From Pseudoclavibacter endophyticus (GTDB lineage: Bacteria; Actinomycetota; Actinomycetes; Actinomycetales; Microbacteriaceae), in contig NZ_WBJY01000001.1 in assembly GCF_008831085.1 (NCBI RefSeq), positions 558,001 to 622,000 on the forward strand: DNA of 64,000 bases, read 5' to 3'. The notes beneath the pieces are model-generated. The model was given only the letters and a program-made list of their open reading frames with translations. It was not told the DNA's origin and ran no database searches. Positions within the stretch are counted from its first letter, which is position 1. Every line of letters starts with the position of its first letter. The translations under genes and the position numbers were made by a program. Shown here piece by piece: positions 53,641 through 62,912 of this stretch.

Positions 53641-54464
53641 CGTTCACGCGACAGTCGGTGCCAGCGGAGCACGCGCCCCTCGATGCCCTCGAGGGCCGCG
53701 TTCATGAGGAGTCCCAGGATCGCCAGCACGAGCATCCATACCCACATGTCCAGCAGCAGAAAGCGGCCCTGCGCTTGGATGAGCTGGTAACCGATGCCGT
53801 TGGTCGCGACCATGAACTCCGACACGATCGCGAGCAGCAGCGCGGCCGTGCTCGCGATGCGCAGGCCGGCGAAGATCGTCGGCATGGATGCCGGGAGCAC
53901 GATGCCGAGCACCTGCCGCCATCGGGCGACGCGGAAGACCTGGCCCATGTCGAGCGTGGTCTTGTGGATGCTCGCGACGCCTGATGCGGTGTTGATGAGC
54001 ACGAACCACGAGCATCCGTAGGCGATGAACAGCACGCGCATGTCGTCACCGCCGCCGAACAGCACGATGAACAGCGGCAGGACGGCCGTTGCCGGGATCG
54101 AGCGCAGAAACTCGACGACCGGGGTGACGACCTCGCGCGTCGCGCGGCTGAGGCCGAGCCAGACGCCGACGACGACGCCCCAGAGCGAGCCGAGGGCGAA
54201 GCCGAGCAGCATACGGGTGACGCTCGGGAGCAGGTCGCTCGTGACGGGGCTGGCCGGGCCCGTCGACGTCAGCAGGGTGCCGAGCCGCTGCAGGATCGCG
54301 AGCGGTGTGGGGAAGAACGTCGACTGGAACACCATTGTGGCCACCTGCCACAACGCGACGACGACCACGAGCGGGACGACGACGTAGCCGACGGATGCGA
54401 GGGTGCGGCGCGTGCGGTCGCCCGGCGCCTCGGTGGCGGGCGACCGCGTCTCCAACTGGGTCAT
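53637..54464 (-). CDS. ABC importer permease, SsuC type (first)
   Basis: 275 residues from ATG 54464 (AGGAGG upstream). About six hydrophobic segments and the EAA loop DMGQVFRVARWRQVLGIVLP near 175. It overlaps the second permease by four bases. Having two different permeases instead of a homodimer is typical of the aromatic or pyrimidine-precursor branch of this family. Confidence 0.9.
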   Translation of the reverse strand: MTQLETRSPATEAPGDRTRRTLASVGYVVVPLVVVVALWQVATMVFQSTFFPTPLAILQRLGTLLTSTGPASPVTSDLLPSVTRMLLGFALGSLWGVVVGVWLGLSRATREVVTPVVEFLRSIPATAVLPLFIVLFGGGDDMRVLFIAYGCSWFVLINTASGVASIHKTTLDMGQVFRVARWRQVLGIVLPASMPTIFAGLRIASTAALLLAIVSEFMVATNGIGYQLIQAQGRFLLLDMWVWMLVLAILGLLMNAALEGIEGRVLRWHRLSRER

Positions 54465-55300
54465 GCTGCCGCCTCCTGACGGTCGGCCCATCCGAAGTAG
54501 CGGCGCTCGGCCCAGCCGATGCCGAGGTTGATGAGCAGCCCGATGACGCCAGCCATGAGCGTGCCCGCGTAGACGTCGAGGACCGCGTCGCCCGCGGCTC
54601 GTGCGCGCGAGATGAACGCGCCGATGCCGTCGGCGCCGCCGGCAACGAGTTCCACCGTGACGACGACGATGAGTGCGATCGACGAGGCGACGCGGATGCC
54701 GGTGACGATGAACGGTGCCGAGCTCGGGATCACGACGCGGCGGATCACCGCCCCGCGCGTGAGTCCGAACGATCGCGCCATGTGCTTCGCGACGGGATCG
54801 ACGTCATGCACGCCATACATGGTGTTGAACAGGATCGGCCAGACGGCGGCGAAGACCACGACGATGAGCTTCATCTCGATGCCGGAACCGACCGCGAGCA
54901 CGACGAGGGGGATGAGCGCGACCGGCGGCACCGGGCGCATGAGCTCGACCAGCGTGCGCGATGAGCGATAGACGGGCTGCGAGAGCCCGAAGATCGTGCC
55001 GATCGGCACCGCGATGACGATGGCGATCGCGAGGCCGAGCGCGTAGGTGCCGACCGTGGCGCCCACGTGCATCAGGAACGCGGGCCGCGCGAGCAGGCCG
55101 ACGGCGTTGACGACCACTTCGGAGAACGGCGGCAGGAACGCCGGGTTGACGATGCCGAGGCGCGAGACGATCTCGATCACCGCCGCGAGGCCGAGCACAC
55201 CGACGAGCCCCCGGAGGAGCCTGCGGGTCTTTCGCCTGGGCGCCGATGCCCGTGTCGCCGCGAGCGCCGCGGCCTTGGTGGTCGTCGTGACTTCGACCAT
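54461..55300 (-). CDS. ABC importer permease, SsuC type (second)
   Basis: 279 residues. Six hydrophobic segments and an EAA loop (HMARSFGLTRGAVIRRVVIP near 176). The start shares one base with the stop of the binding protein gene (TGATG). Distinct from the first permease by sequence, so the channel is probably a heterodimer. Confidence 0.9.
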   Translation of the reverse strand: MVEVTTTTKAAALAATRASAPRRKTRRLLRGLVGVLGLAAVIEIVSRLGIVNPAFLPPFSEVVVNAVGLLARPAFLMHVGATVGTYALGLAIAIVIAVPIGTIFGLSQPVYRSSRTLVELMRPVPPVALIPLVVLAVGSGIEMKLIVVVFAAVWPILFNTMYGVHDVDPVAKHMARSFGLTRGAVIRRVVIPSSAPFIVTGIRVASSIALIVVVTVELVAGGADGIGAFISRARAAGDAVLDVYAGTLMAGVIGLLINLGIGWAERRYFGWADRQEAAA

Positions 55301-56319
55301 CAGCAGTCGTCGGGAATCGGGAGCGCGTACTGCGTCAGATCCATCTCGCTGTCGAGGTAGCCCGTCTCGTAGTACAGGTCGGCGTTGCGCTGGAGCTCAT
55401 CGAGTCGAAGGGTGGGCTCGTAATCGACCGGCACGTCCGCGGCGATCGCCTCGGGGCCCATGCCGAGCACCTCCGAGAGGAACTGTTCGTAGAGATCGCG
55501 GTTGTCGATGAGCTCCTGCGTGGCTCGGCTGAGCGCGCACTGCAGCGCGGCCGTCGTGTTGGGGTTCTGCGAGATGAAGTCGTTCGACATGATGAAGCCC
55601 GATTCGGCCATGCCCAGGTACGGCTCGTCGCCGTAGTCGAACACGACGTGGGCGCCGAGCTCGTCGACCGAGGTCTGCAGGGCGGTACCAACCGCGCTCG
55701 AGGCGTCAACGGTGCCCTGTTCGAGCGCGGCCGGTACCTCGCCGTACGGCAACTCGACGAAGTTGACCGACTCGGGGTCGAGGCCGAGCTCCATCAGCTG
55801 GTCCTTGATCTTGACCGCGTGACTGCTGTTGAGCGACAGCACGTTGACGGTCTTGCCCGGCAGGTCGGCGACCGATTCGATGCCGGAGTCGGGCAGCGCG
55901 ATCAGCATCGCCGCGTCCGGGCTCGACGCGTAGGCCTCGGCAACGATCGAGAGCGGCAGATTCTGATTGATGGCATCGATGACGCCGAAGTACGAGGCGA
56001 TCGACGCCGCGGCCTCGCCCGAGACGACCGCGGTCGTCGAGATGGCGCTGCTGTCGACCCACATGGGCTCGATCGTGAGCCCGTACTCGGCTGCGATGCC
56101 GCTCTCCTGCGCCGCCCACGCGGCGGCGGGCCCGGGCCCCATGATTCCGGCGACCGAGACCTCCGTGACCTCGGGCGCGTGCGGGTCGCCGGCCTCGAGG
56201 TCGGCGGTCGTGCCGCCGCCGCTGCCGCAACCGGTGAGCGTGAGCAGCGCCACACCGGCCGCCGCGAGTGCCGTCGACGCGGCACGGGACGATGCCGCCT
56301 GGAGAACTGTCGTTCGCAT
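55300..56319 (-). CDS. ABC importer substrate-binding lipoprotein (SsuA/THI5-like)
   Basis: 339 residues. Signal peptide with lipobox TLTGC (C31), Gly-rich linker, then an NMT1/SsuA-like type II fold with DSSAISTTAVVSGEAAASIA and LPYGEVPAALEQGTVDASSA, the usual ligand-loop regions. First gene of the operon; the promoter has TTGACA and overlapping weak operators. The ligand is unknown, with an aromatic acid or sulfonate favoured by context. Confidence 0.88.
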   Translation of the reverse strand: MRTTVLQAASSRAASTALAAAGVALLTLTGCGSGGGTTADLEAGDPHAPEVTEVSVAGIMGPGPAAAWAAQESGIAAEYGLTIEPMWVDSSAISTTAVVSGEAAASIASYFGVIDAINQNLPLSIVAEAYASSPDAAMLIALPDSGIESVADLPGKTVNVLSLNSSHAVKIKDQLMELGLDPESVNFVELPYGEVPAALEQGTVDASSAVGTALQTSVDELGAHVVFDYGDEPYLGMAESGFIMSNDFISQNPNTTAALQCALSRATQELIDNRDLYEQFLSEVLGMGPEAIAADVPVDYEPTLRLDELQRNADLYYETGYLDSEMDLTQYALPIPDDC

Positions 56320-56345
56320 GATGAGCCTCCTCGTTGAGCGCTAAC

Positions 56346-56401
56346 TTGTATGACAGTAGGACATCATGGGGGTCGGGTGTCAATAGCCCGCTGTCAGACC
56401 A
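56346..56401 (-). promoter_or_regulatory. promoter of SsuABC-type operon with two weak operators
   Basis: Minus strand: TTGACA (56378-56383), 19 bases, TACTGT (56353-56358). TTGTATGACAG (56346-56356) overlaps the -10 and CTGTCAGACCA (56391-56401) lies behind the -35; each has two mismatches to TTGTCnGACAA. The 19-base spacer is long, in line with a regulated promoter. Confidence 0.5.
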
Positions 56402-56405
56402 GTGC

Positions 56406-56435
56406 TTGACCACAGGTGCGTATATGTACTAGACA
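56406..56435 (+). promoter_or_regulatory. promoter of third ACAD-fold gene with AT-rich motif
   Basis: TTGACC (56406-56411), 18 bases, TAGACA (56430-56435). The spacer holds CGTATATGTACTAG (56419-56432), a variant of the TATATGTATAG motif found at 19994 and 32210. Confidence 0.55.
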
Positions 56436-56474
56436 CAATTCGTAGAGCAACGTCACCGACGACGGGAGTCCCCC

Positions 56475-57737
56475 ATGACCACCTCAGCGCCGAACCTGGT
56501 CCAGACGGGCGACAACGGCGTCCCCGGATCGCCGGAGGCCGAACCGACCGCGGAAGAGATGATCGCCCGCGCGCGGTCGCTCCGTCCTCGACTCCGCGAG
56601 TTGCAGGAGCACCACACTGCGCTCGGCACGTATTCGCAGGAAATCCACGAGGCCTTCGCCAAGCTGCGCCTGTATGACATTCTGCGGCCAAAGCGCTACG
56701 GAGGTCTCGAACTCGGCCTCGAGACGTTCTTCCGCGTCGTGACCGAGATTGCCAGGGCCGACCCGGGGGTCGGGTGGTCGTTCGAACTCGGTGCGAGCCA
56801 CGCGTATCAGTTCTCGTCGTTCTTCCCGGAGCGGGCGCAGGAGGAAGCGTTCCGGTCTGCACCATTCGTTTCGGCCTCGCGGACGTTCGCCCTCAAATCG
56901 GAGGTCGAGCGGGTCGAGGGCGGCTGGCGTGTGAGCGGGCGATGGGACTACGCATCTGGATGCACGTGGTCGACCCACTTCATGCCGACCGGCACCTTCA
57001 TCGACGAGGACGGCACGCGCACCGAACTGATGTTCATCGTGCCGCGATCCGACTTCGAGATCCAGGACGACTGGGGCGGAGACGCGACCATCGGCATGAG
57101 CGCGTCGAGCTCGAACTCGATCGAGATTCACGACGCGTTCGTGCCCGAGTACAACGCCGTCGTCTACAACTTCAAGGACTACGAGTGGGGCACCGACGGC
57201 ACGCCCGGATACCGGCTGCATGGCAACCCCATGTATCTGGGTCGTACGCTCACGTTCTTCATTGCGGGACTCGTGGTCACGCAGACCGGCGCCGCGCTCG
57301 CGGCGCTCGACGAGTACGAGCGGCTGCTTGAGCGCAACTCGAGCTTCCCGCCCCGCGTACCGCGCGTCGAATCCCCCGAGTACCAGATGTGGTACGGGCA
57401 GATCATGTCCGCGGCCGAGGCGGCGACCGAACTGCACCTCGCGAGCGTGCGATCCCTCGAGCAGCGATACGCCGCATGGGCTGCGGGCGGACCCGAGGTG
57501 ACGGTCGAGGATGACGCGCGGCTGCGCGGGCAGGTCCTCCAGGCCGGCAAACTCGCTGAGCAGGCCGTCAGCATCGCGTTCAGCACCGCTGGCACGTCGT
57601 CGGCCGGGAAGGCCGGCGCTCGGCTCGGCAAGTACTACCGAGACTGCGCGATGTACCGCACGCACATCGGGTCGCAGTACGACATGCTCTTCGCCTCGCA
57701 AGCACGGGTTGCCCTCGGGCAGCCCCTCACGATGTAG
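56475..57737 (+). CDS. ACAD-fold flavin-dependent monooxygenase/oxidoreductase, third
   Basis: 420 residues. The ACAD layout is complete, with the flavin-contact segment GGWRVSGRWDYASGCTWSTH near 150 and DDWGGDATIGMSASSSNSIE near 200. It resembles the second ACAD-fold enzyme most (shared ALDEYERL). The DxxGxxGTGS motif of true acyl-CoA dehydrogenases is altered to IGMSASSSN, which fits a monooxygenase. It is divergent from the SsuABC-type operon and followed by a GntR gene with its own promoter. Confidence 0.78.
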   Translation: MTTSAPNLVQTGDNGVPGSPEAEPTAEEMIARARSLRPRLRELQEHHTALGTYSQEIHEAFAKLRLYDILRPKRYGGLELGLETFFRVVTEIARADPGVGWSFELGASHAYQFSSFFPERAQEEAFRSAPFVSASRTFALKSEVERVEGGWRVSGRWDYASGCTWSTHFMPTGTFIDEDGTRTELMFIVPRSDFEIQDDWGGDATIGMSASSSNSIEIHDAFVPEYNAVVYNFKDYEWGTDGTPGYRLHGNPMYLGRTLTFFIAGLVVTQTGAALAALDEYERLLERNSSFPPRVPRVESPEYQMWYGQIMSAAEAATELHLASVRSLEQRYAAWAAGGPEVTVEDDARLRGQVLQAGKLAEQAVSIAFSTAGTSSAGKAGARLGKYYRDCAMYRTHIGSQYDMLFASQARVALGQPLTM

Positions 57738-57851
57738 ACGGACCTGCCGTGCGGGCCGTCGGGCCCGCAACTTCTCTTTCCGAGGAAGCGTCAAGCGCGC
57801 AAAATAGGGCCAGGCCTCCGTGCGCTGCGACCTTCCGTCACATGGCGGTAG

Positions 57852-57884
57852 TTGTACGACAAAGGGTCGTCCGCCGCCTACTAT
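57852..57884 (+). promoter_or_regulatory. autoregulated leaderless promoter of second gntR
   Basis: TACTAT (57879-57884) is followed by six bases and the ATG at 57891. The palindrome TTGTACGACAA (57852-57862) lies exactly over the -35 position, which is what a self-repressing GntR would be expected to use. One mismatch to TTGTCnGACAA. Confidence 0.7.
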
Positions 57885-57890
57885 CAGCTC

Positions 57891-58616
57891 ATGAGCACTC
57901 CTCGGGCAGCCACGATCACCCTCGACTCGACGTCGCTGGCACGCGTCTCGGCACCGCTCCGGGAACAGGTGATCGACGTGCTCACCCAGGCGATCATCGA
58001 GAACCGCCTGCGCGCGGGGCAGCGGCTGGTCGAGCGCGAGCTCGTCGAGTCGCTCGGCGTCTCGCGCACGACAGTCCGCGAAGCGCTGCGCGAACTCGCG
58101 ACGCAAGGGCTCGTCGACGTCGTGCCGCAGCGCGGCGCTGTCGTGGCGTCGCCGACGTATGACGAGGCGCGCGATCTCTACGAGGTGCGCGCCTCCCTCG
58201 AGTCGCTGATCGTCGCGCGGTTCGTCGAGAAGGCGGATGACGAGCAGGTGGCGCGGCTCGAGGCCGCGGTCGAGACGTTCGCGGCGAGTGTCGATGCCGG
58301 CGACGGTGTCGTCGGTGTGCTCGCGTCGAAGGACGAGTTCTACGAGGTGCTGCTCGAAGGGGCGGGCAGCAGCGTCTTCAAGGAACTCGTTGCTCGCCTG
58401 CAGCTGCGCGTGCACGTGCTGCGGGCCAGAAGCCTCTCCGCGGCTGGTCGTTCGCACGCGACGGTCGGCGAGCTCCGGGCCATCGTCGGGGCGGTGCGCC
58501 GTCGCGACGCGGCATCGGCCGCCAACCTCACGTCAGCGCACATCCGCGCCGCTGCGCACACTGCCCTGGACCATCTGAAGCCCAAGACGAGCGCCCCCCT
58601 CACCGTGGCCCGCTGA
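57891..58616 (+). CDS. GntR family regulator with FCD-type ligand domain, second
   Basis: 241 residues from ATG 57891, fixed by the leaderless promoter. Winged helix at about 20-85 with ERELVESLGVSRTTVREALREL, the classic FCD-subfamily recognition helix; FCD domain at 95-225 (YEVRASLESLIVARF, DEFYEVLLEGAGSSVF, and AHIRAAAHTAL with ligand-binding His). It probably represses itself and is, with the first GntR, a candidate for the window-wide regulon. The 200 bases between it and the convergent hyuB-like gene show nothing I can name. Confidence 0.88.
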   Translation: MSTPRAATITLDSTSLARVSAPLREQVIDVLTQAIIENRLRAGQRLVERELVESLGVSRTTVREALRELATQGLVDVVPQRGAVVASPTYDEARDLYEVRASLESLIVARFVEKADDEQVARLEAAVETFAASVDAGDGVVGVLASKDEFYEVLLEGAGSSVFKELVARLQLRVHVLRARSLSAAGRSHATVGELRAIVGAVRRRDAASAANLTSAHIRAAAHTALDHLKPKTSAPLTVAR

Positions 58617-58818
58617 GTAGCCGCGCGCGGGGTGCCCCCGGCGGGTGTGTCCGAGATCAGTGTCCTGTGCGCCGTGGCGGTGCCAGCGCCTCGACGTCCG
58701 TGCCTGCCGGGAGTCATGGGTGTTCGACAGGAATGACGAATCTCGACCCCGTCGTGCTTCATCAATCGTTCGTCCGGTGCGCGGCGGGTGCGTCGCGGGC
58801 ATGCCGCCCGTCGCTTGC

Positions 58819-60777
58819 TCAGCCGCCCGCCTGCGCCCGCTCCGCCCGGATCCGCTCCCGCAGCGCGGCGGTCGCCGCCTCGTCGACGGCCACGTCTTCC
58901 GGGTACTCGCGCGCGTCGCCCGTGACGACGACGCCGTAGAACCGCGCCGCGCCCTCGATGGTGACGTACTCGTCGCGCACGTCGCGGCGCACGAGCTGCG
59001 GGTCCCGCTCGAGCGGGTTGCCCCAGCCTCCGGCGCCGTTGGTGATGTACCGCAGCACCGACTGCGGCGCCGAGTTCGTGCCGCTCGCGAACGGGTAGTG
59101 GTACTCGCCGTCGGGCGTCGGGGCGTTCGTCTCGGGGTCGATGACGCCGGCCCATGGCTCGGCGTGCCCGAACGAGCCGGGTCCCCGGCCGGGATCGCGC
59201 GGCGCCCCGTCGGTGCCCGGCGGGTAGATCCACACGCCGCCGTTGACGCCGCTTCCGCCGCCGTTCACGCCGAAGCCCGTCTCGCCCCGGCGCCGGAGCT
59301 CGATGAGCGAGTGCCCGGCCGCGTCGAGCCAGAGCGTGTCGCGCAGCACCGCATTGCCGCCGCGGAAGACGCCCGGCCCCGCCGTGTCCGGCACCGGCTC
59401 GTGGCGCAGCATGATCACCGGCACCTCACGCTCGATCGACTCCACGGCGGGGACCACACCGTTCGCGAGGTACGACATCGCCTGCGAGTCGGCGTCGCCG
59501 TGGCGGTTCGCCCCGAACGGCCCGACCTCGCCGCCGCACTGCATCGCCGAGACCCACGGCAGGCCGTCGCGCACGCCGAAGGCGGTGTGCAGGTTCGTGC
59601 CCGCGCGGTCACCTGCGATCGCCCCCTCGCCGAGCGGGCCCTCGAGAGCTTGCAGCACGGTCGCGAGCACGACCTGACTCTGCTCGAAGTACAGGAACAC
59701 GGCCCCGTCCGGCGGCAGCGCGTGCACGACGCTGCCCTCGGGGATCAGCAGATCGATGTGGCGAAAGAGCCCCGAATTGAAGCGGCCGCGGGGGTCGAGG
59801 TTGTACTTGAGTGCGACGCCGACGGCGGTTTTCACATCCCACGCGGTTGCGTTGACGGCGGTGCGCGCCTGCCGGTGCGTGCCCGAGAAATCGACCTCGA
59901 TGCGGGGGCCGCGCTTCGTGATCGTGACGTGGACGGGGTACTCCTCCGAGGCGTCCACCCCGTCGACGTCAATACCGAGCTCGGCCTCCCACGTGCCGTC
60001 GGGCAACTGCTCGAGCCCCAGCGCGATCTGCTCGGCCGACACGTCGCAGACGTAGCGCATCGCCCCGTGGAACGCCGCGAGCCCGTAGCGGTCGACCGAC
60101 TCGTGCACGAGGCGCTCACCGAGCTCGAGCCCTGCGCAGATCGTGAGCATGTCGGGCTTGAGCACCTCGGCCATGCGGACGTTGTCGAAGATGACGTTCC
60201 ACGACTCGGGAACGGGTTCGCCCTCGCTCATGAGCAGGCGTGGCGAGAGCACGAGCCCGTTCTCGTAGACGTTGGCCTTGGTCGCGCTAAAGCCGCCGGG
60301 AACGGTGCCGCCCATGTCGAGTTGATGCGCGTTGAGAGTGACGTAGGCGGCGATCGCATCGTCGCGGAACACGGGGCGAACGAACACGAGGTCGTTGTTG
60401 TGGTTGCCCGTGCGGTACGGGTCGTTGGCGATGAGCACGTCGCCGGGCCGCAGCCGCGCCTCGCCGAACTCCCGCACCATATTCGGCACGGCGTCGATCG
60501 TCGTGCCCGCCATGAGCACGATGCCGTTGGATGCCGCGGGGACGCAGAAGTCGAGCGACGATGGCCCGGAGATGGTGGACCCGAAGTCGAAGACGTCGCG
60601 CAGGATGGGCGAGAACGCCCCTTCGAGCAGGCGGACGCTCATGTGCTCGACGAGGTAGTCGAAGCGGTTGGCGAGCACCGTGGCGGTGTACCGGTCGCAG
60701 TGGTAGCGCCCCAGGAACTCGTCTTCGTCGAGATCGCGGATGCGCGCGGGCGCGAGCCGCGGGTCGGTGGCGGTCAT
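58819..60777 (-). CDS. hydantoinase B/acetone carboxylase alpha-like subunit
   Basis: 652 residues from ATG 60777, overlapping the partner stop as ATGA. HyuB family landmarks are present: the metal-site region RPGDVLIANDPYRTGNHNNDL near 112, LNAHQLDMGGTVPGG near 143, and the glycine-rich C-terminal block (ETGFGVNGGGSGVNGG near 510). The family contains N-methylhydantoinase B, 5-oxoprolinase and acetone/acetophenone carboxylase subunits. With the adjacent four-Cys small protein the carboxylase option is more attractive than a hydantoinase, but sequence alone does not decide. Confidence 0.85.
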   Translation of the reverse strand: MTATDPRLAPARIRDLDEDEFLGRYHCDRYTATVLANRFDYLVEHMSVRLLEGAFSPILRDVFDFGSTISGPSSLDFCVPAASNGIVLMAGTTIDAVPNMVREFGEARLRPGDVLIANDPYRTGNHNNDLVFVRPVFRDDAIAAYVTLNAHQLDMGGTVPGGFSATKANVYENGLVLSPRLLMSEGEPVPESWNVIFDNVRMAEVLKPDMLTICAGLELGERLVHESVDRYGLAAFHGAMRYVCDVSAEQIALGLEQLPDGTWEAELGIDVDGVDASEEYPVHVTITKRGPRIEVDFSGTHRQARTAVNATAWDVKTAVGVALKYNLDPRGRFNSGLFRHIDLLIPEGSVVHALPPDGAVFLYFEQSQVVLATVLQALEGPLGEGAIAGDRAGTNLHTAFGVRDGLPWVSAMQCGGEVGPFGANRHGDADSQAMSYLANGVVPAVESIEREVPVIMLRHEPVPDTAGPGVFRGGNAVLRDTLWLDAAGHSLIELRRRGETGFGVNGGGSGVNGGVWIYPPGTDGAPRDPGRGPGSFGHAEPWAGVIDPETNAPTPDGEYHYPFASGTNSAPQSVLRYITNGAGGWGNPLERDPQLVRRDVRDEYVTIEGAARFYGVVVTGDAREYPEDVAVDEAATAALRERIRAERAQAGG

Positions 60778-62849
60778 GCGTCGTCCTTCGTGATGATGAT
60801 CTCTCCGCAGCCGCCGATGACGGCGCGCTGGCCGGCGACGACGTACGTGGTCGAGAGGTCTTCGCGGATCACGGCCGGTCCGGTGATGCGGGCACCCGGG
60901 CGCAGTTCCGAGCGCGCGAACCACTCGGCGTCGATCGCGCCGTCGCCGCCGGCGTCACGACCCGGACGGGATGCGGCGGTCGCCACGTGCTCGAGCCGAA
61001 CGGTGCCCGAGGGCACCGGCGTGTAGGGGGCCGGGTCCGGGACTGGCTCGTACGCGACCTTCTCGGCCGGCACGATGATCTCGACCCGGTAGGTGACTCC
61101 CTCGACGGGGATCTGCTCGAACCGCTGTGCGTTGCGGGCCTCGTACACGTCATGGAACGCCGTCACGAGGGCACCGATCGACTCGGGGCTGATGGTGCCA
61201 TCCGGCACGGGCACGAACGGGGTCTCCCAGCCCTGGCCGACGAGCCGCCCGTCGAGCGTTCGCCGCACGGTGACGCCGTCGACGCTTGCGGCCTCGCCGA
61301 TCTGCTCGCGAAGCCGCTGCTCCATGCGCGCGAAAACCTCGTCGATCTCGGCCGCGCTCGATTCGCCCAGCACGACGTAGGCGCTCTCGCTCGCGCTGTA
61401 CACCTCATCGGCCGACACGAGGCCGAGCGCCGAGAACAGCCCGGGGTGCGGGGGCACGATGACCTCTCGGAGTGGAAGCACGTCGAGCGCGGCCGGGAGG
61501 AGCATCCCGCCGGCCGCCCCGTAGGCCATGAGCGAGAAGTCGCGCACGTCGGCGCCGTGCCGCACCGCGACGTTGAGGATCTCCTCGGCCATGTGCGACA
61601 CCGCGAGGCGGTAGGTGCTGCGAATGCGTTCGTCGACCGGCAGCGGCGTGTCGAGCGACTCGAAGGCGCGGACCGCCGCCCCGCGGTCGAGGGTGAACTC
61701 GCCGCCGGCGAACCCGGCCGGGTCGATGACGCCCATGAGCAGTACGGCGTCGGTCACGGTCGGCCGGGTGCCGCCGCGGGCGTAGCAGGCCGGCCCCGGG
61801 TCGGCACCCGCGCTGCCTGGGCCGACGGCGATGCCGCCGCCCGCCGACACCGACACGAGGCTGCCGCCACCGGCGCCGACGCTCGACACCTCGGTCGAGA
61901 GGGCGTTGATGACGAGGTCGTGCTCGATCTCGAACGTGTTCTGCACGAACGGTCTGCCGCCCACGATCATCGAGACGTCGGTCGAGGTGCCGCCGACGTC
62001 GGCGCAGATGAGGTCGGCACGGCCGATCGCGGCGCCGAGGTGCTGACTCGAGACCGTGCCGGCGGCCGGGCCGGCGAACAGGATGCGGTAGGGGCGCGCG
62101 AGGGCCTCGCGCCACGGCAGTAGATTGGCGGCGCAGTCGGCGTAGCGCAGCTCGCCCCCGAAGCCGAGGCCCGTGAGCCCGTCGTGGAGCGACGACGAGT
62201 AGTCGTCGAACAGCAGCTTCATGATGACGTCGATGACCGTCGTCGAGGCGCGCTCGTACTCCTTGGCGAGCGGCGAGGTCATGGAGGAGATCGAGACGCG
62301 CACCTCCGGCCCGAGCACCTCGCGGGTCAGCTCGGCCAGCCGCTCCTCGTGTGACGGGTTGATGTAGGCGTTGATGAGGCAGATCGCGACACCTTCCACG
62401 CCGCAGCGAGCGAGCACCTCGAGCTCGTGCCTGGCCTGCCGCTCGTCGAGCTCGATGAAGGCTGAGCCGTCACTGCGCATGCGCTCGACGATGCCGCGGC
62501 GGAGATAGCGCGGCACGAGGGGCCGTCCCATGTCGCCGAACGAGCGGCGCCATGACGGGTCGGTCTGCGCGGCGAGGGGGCGCTGCACCGTGCCGCGGTC
62601 GAGGATGTCTCGGAACCCGTCGGTCGCGAGAAACCCGATCTTGGGGAGGCGCCGTTCGAGCACGGCGTTGAGCCCCATGGTGCTCGCGTGGTTGAAGGTC
62701 GGGGCGTCGCGCACGCCGAGGCGTCGGGCACCCTCGACGACCGACCCCGACGGGTCATGGCGGTCGGAGGGCACCTTCGTGACCCGGATCCGGCCGTTCT
62801 CGATCGACACCACGTCGGTGAAGGTGCCACCGACATCGACTCCGAACAT
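60774..62849 (-). CDS. hydantoinase A/acetone carboxylase beta-like ATPase subunit
   Basis: 691 residues from ATG 62849 (AAAGGA upstream). The N-terminal phosphate loop GVDVGGTFTDVV (3-14) and the internal DVGGTSTDVSMI (near 290) are the ASKHA-type ATP sites of the HyuA family; AFGGAGP-type glycine motif appears as MAYGAAGGMLLP near 450. The subunit activates the substrate by phosphorylation in carboxylases and oxoprolinases. The coupled hyuB-like gene follows and the four-Cys protein precedes it by 63 bases, so the three form one operon. Confidence 0.87.
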   Translation of the reverse strand: MFGVDVGGTFTDVVSIENGRIRVTKVPSDRHDPSGSVVEGARRLGVRDAPTFNHASTMGLNAVLERRLPKIGFLATDGFRDILDRGTVQRPLAAQTDPSWRRSFGDMGRPLVPRYLRRGIVERMRSDGSAFIELDERQARHELEVLARCGVEGVAICLINAYINPSHEERLAELTREVLGPEVRVSISSMTSPLAKEYERASTTVIDVIMKLLFDDYSSSLHDGLTGLGFGGELRYADCAANLLPWREALARPYRILFAGPAAGTVSSQHLGAAIGRADLICADVGGTSTDVSMIVGGRPFVQNTFEIEHDLVINALSTEVSSVGAGGGSLVSVSAGGGIAVGPGSAGADPGPACYARGGTRPTVTDAVLLMGVIDPAGFAGGEFTLDRGAAVRAFESLDTPLPVDERIRSTYRLAVSHMAEEILNVAVRHGADVRDFSLMAYGAAGGMLLPAALDVLPLREVIVPPHPGLFSALGLVSADEVYSASESAYVVLGESSAAEIDEVFARMEQRLREQIGEAASVDGVTVRRTLDGRLVGQGWETPFVPVPDGTISPESIGALVTAFHDVYEARNAQRFEQIPVEGVTYRVEIIVPAEKVAYEPVPDPAPYTPVPSGTVRLEHVATAASRPGRDAGGDGAIDAEWFARSELRPGARITGPAVIREDLSTTYVVAGQRAVIGGCGEIIITKDDA

Positions 62850-62912
62850 GCGTGTTCCTTTCTGCCTCGCGCAGCGGGCCGGGGACGGCACGCAGGGTGC
62901 CGCCGGGTCGTG

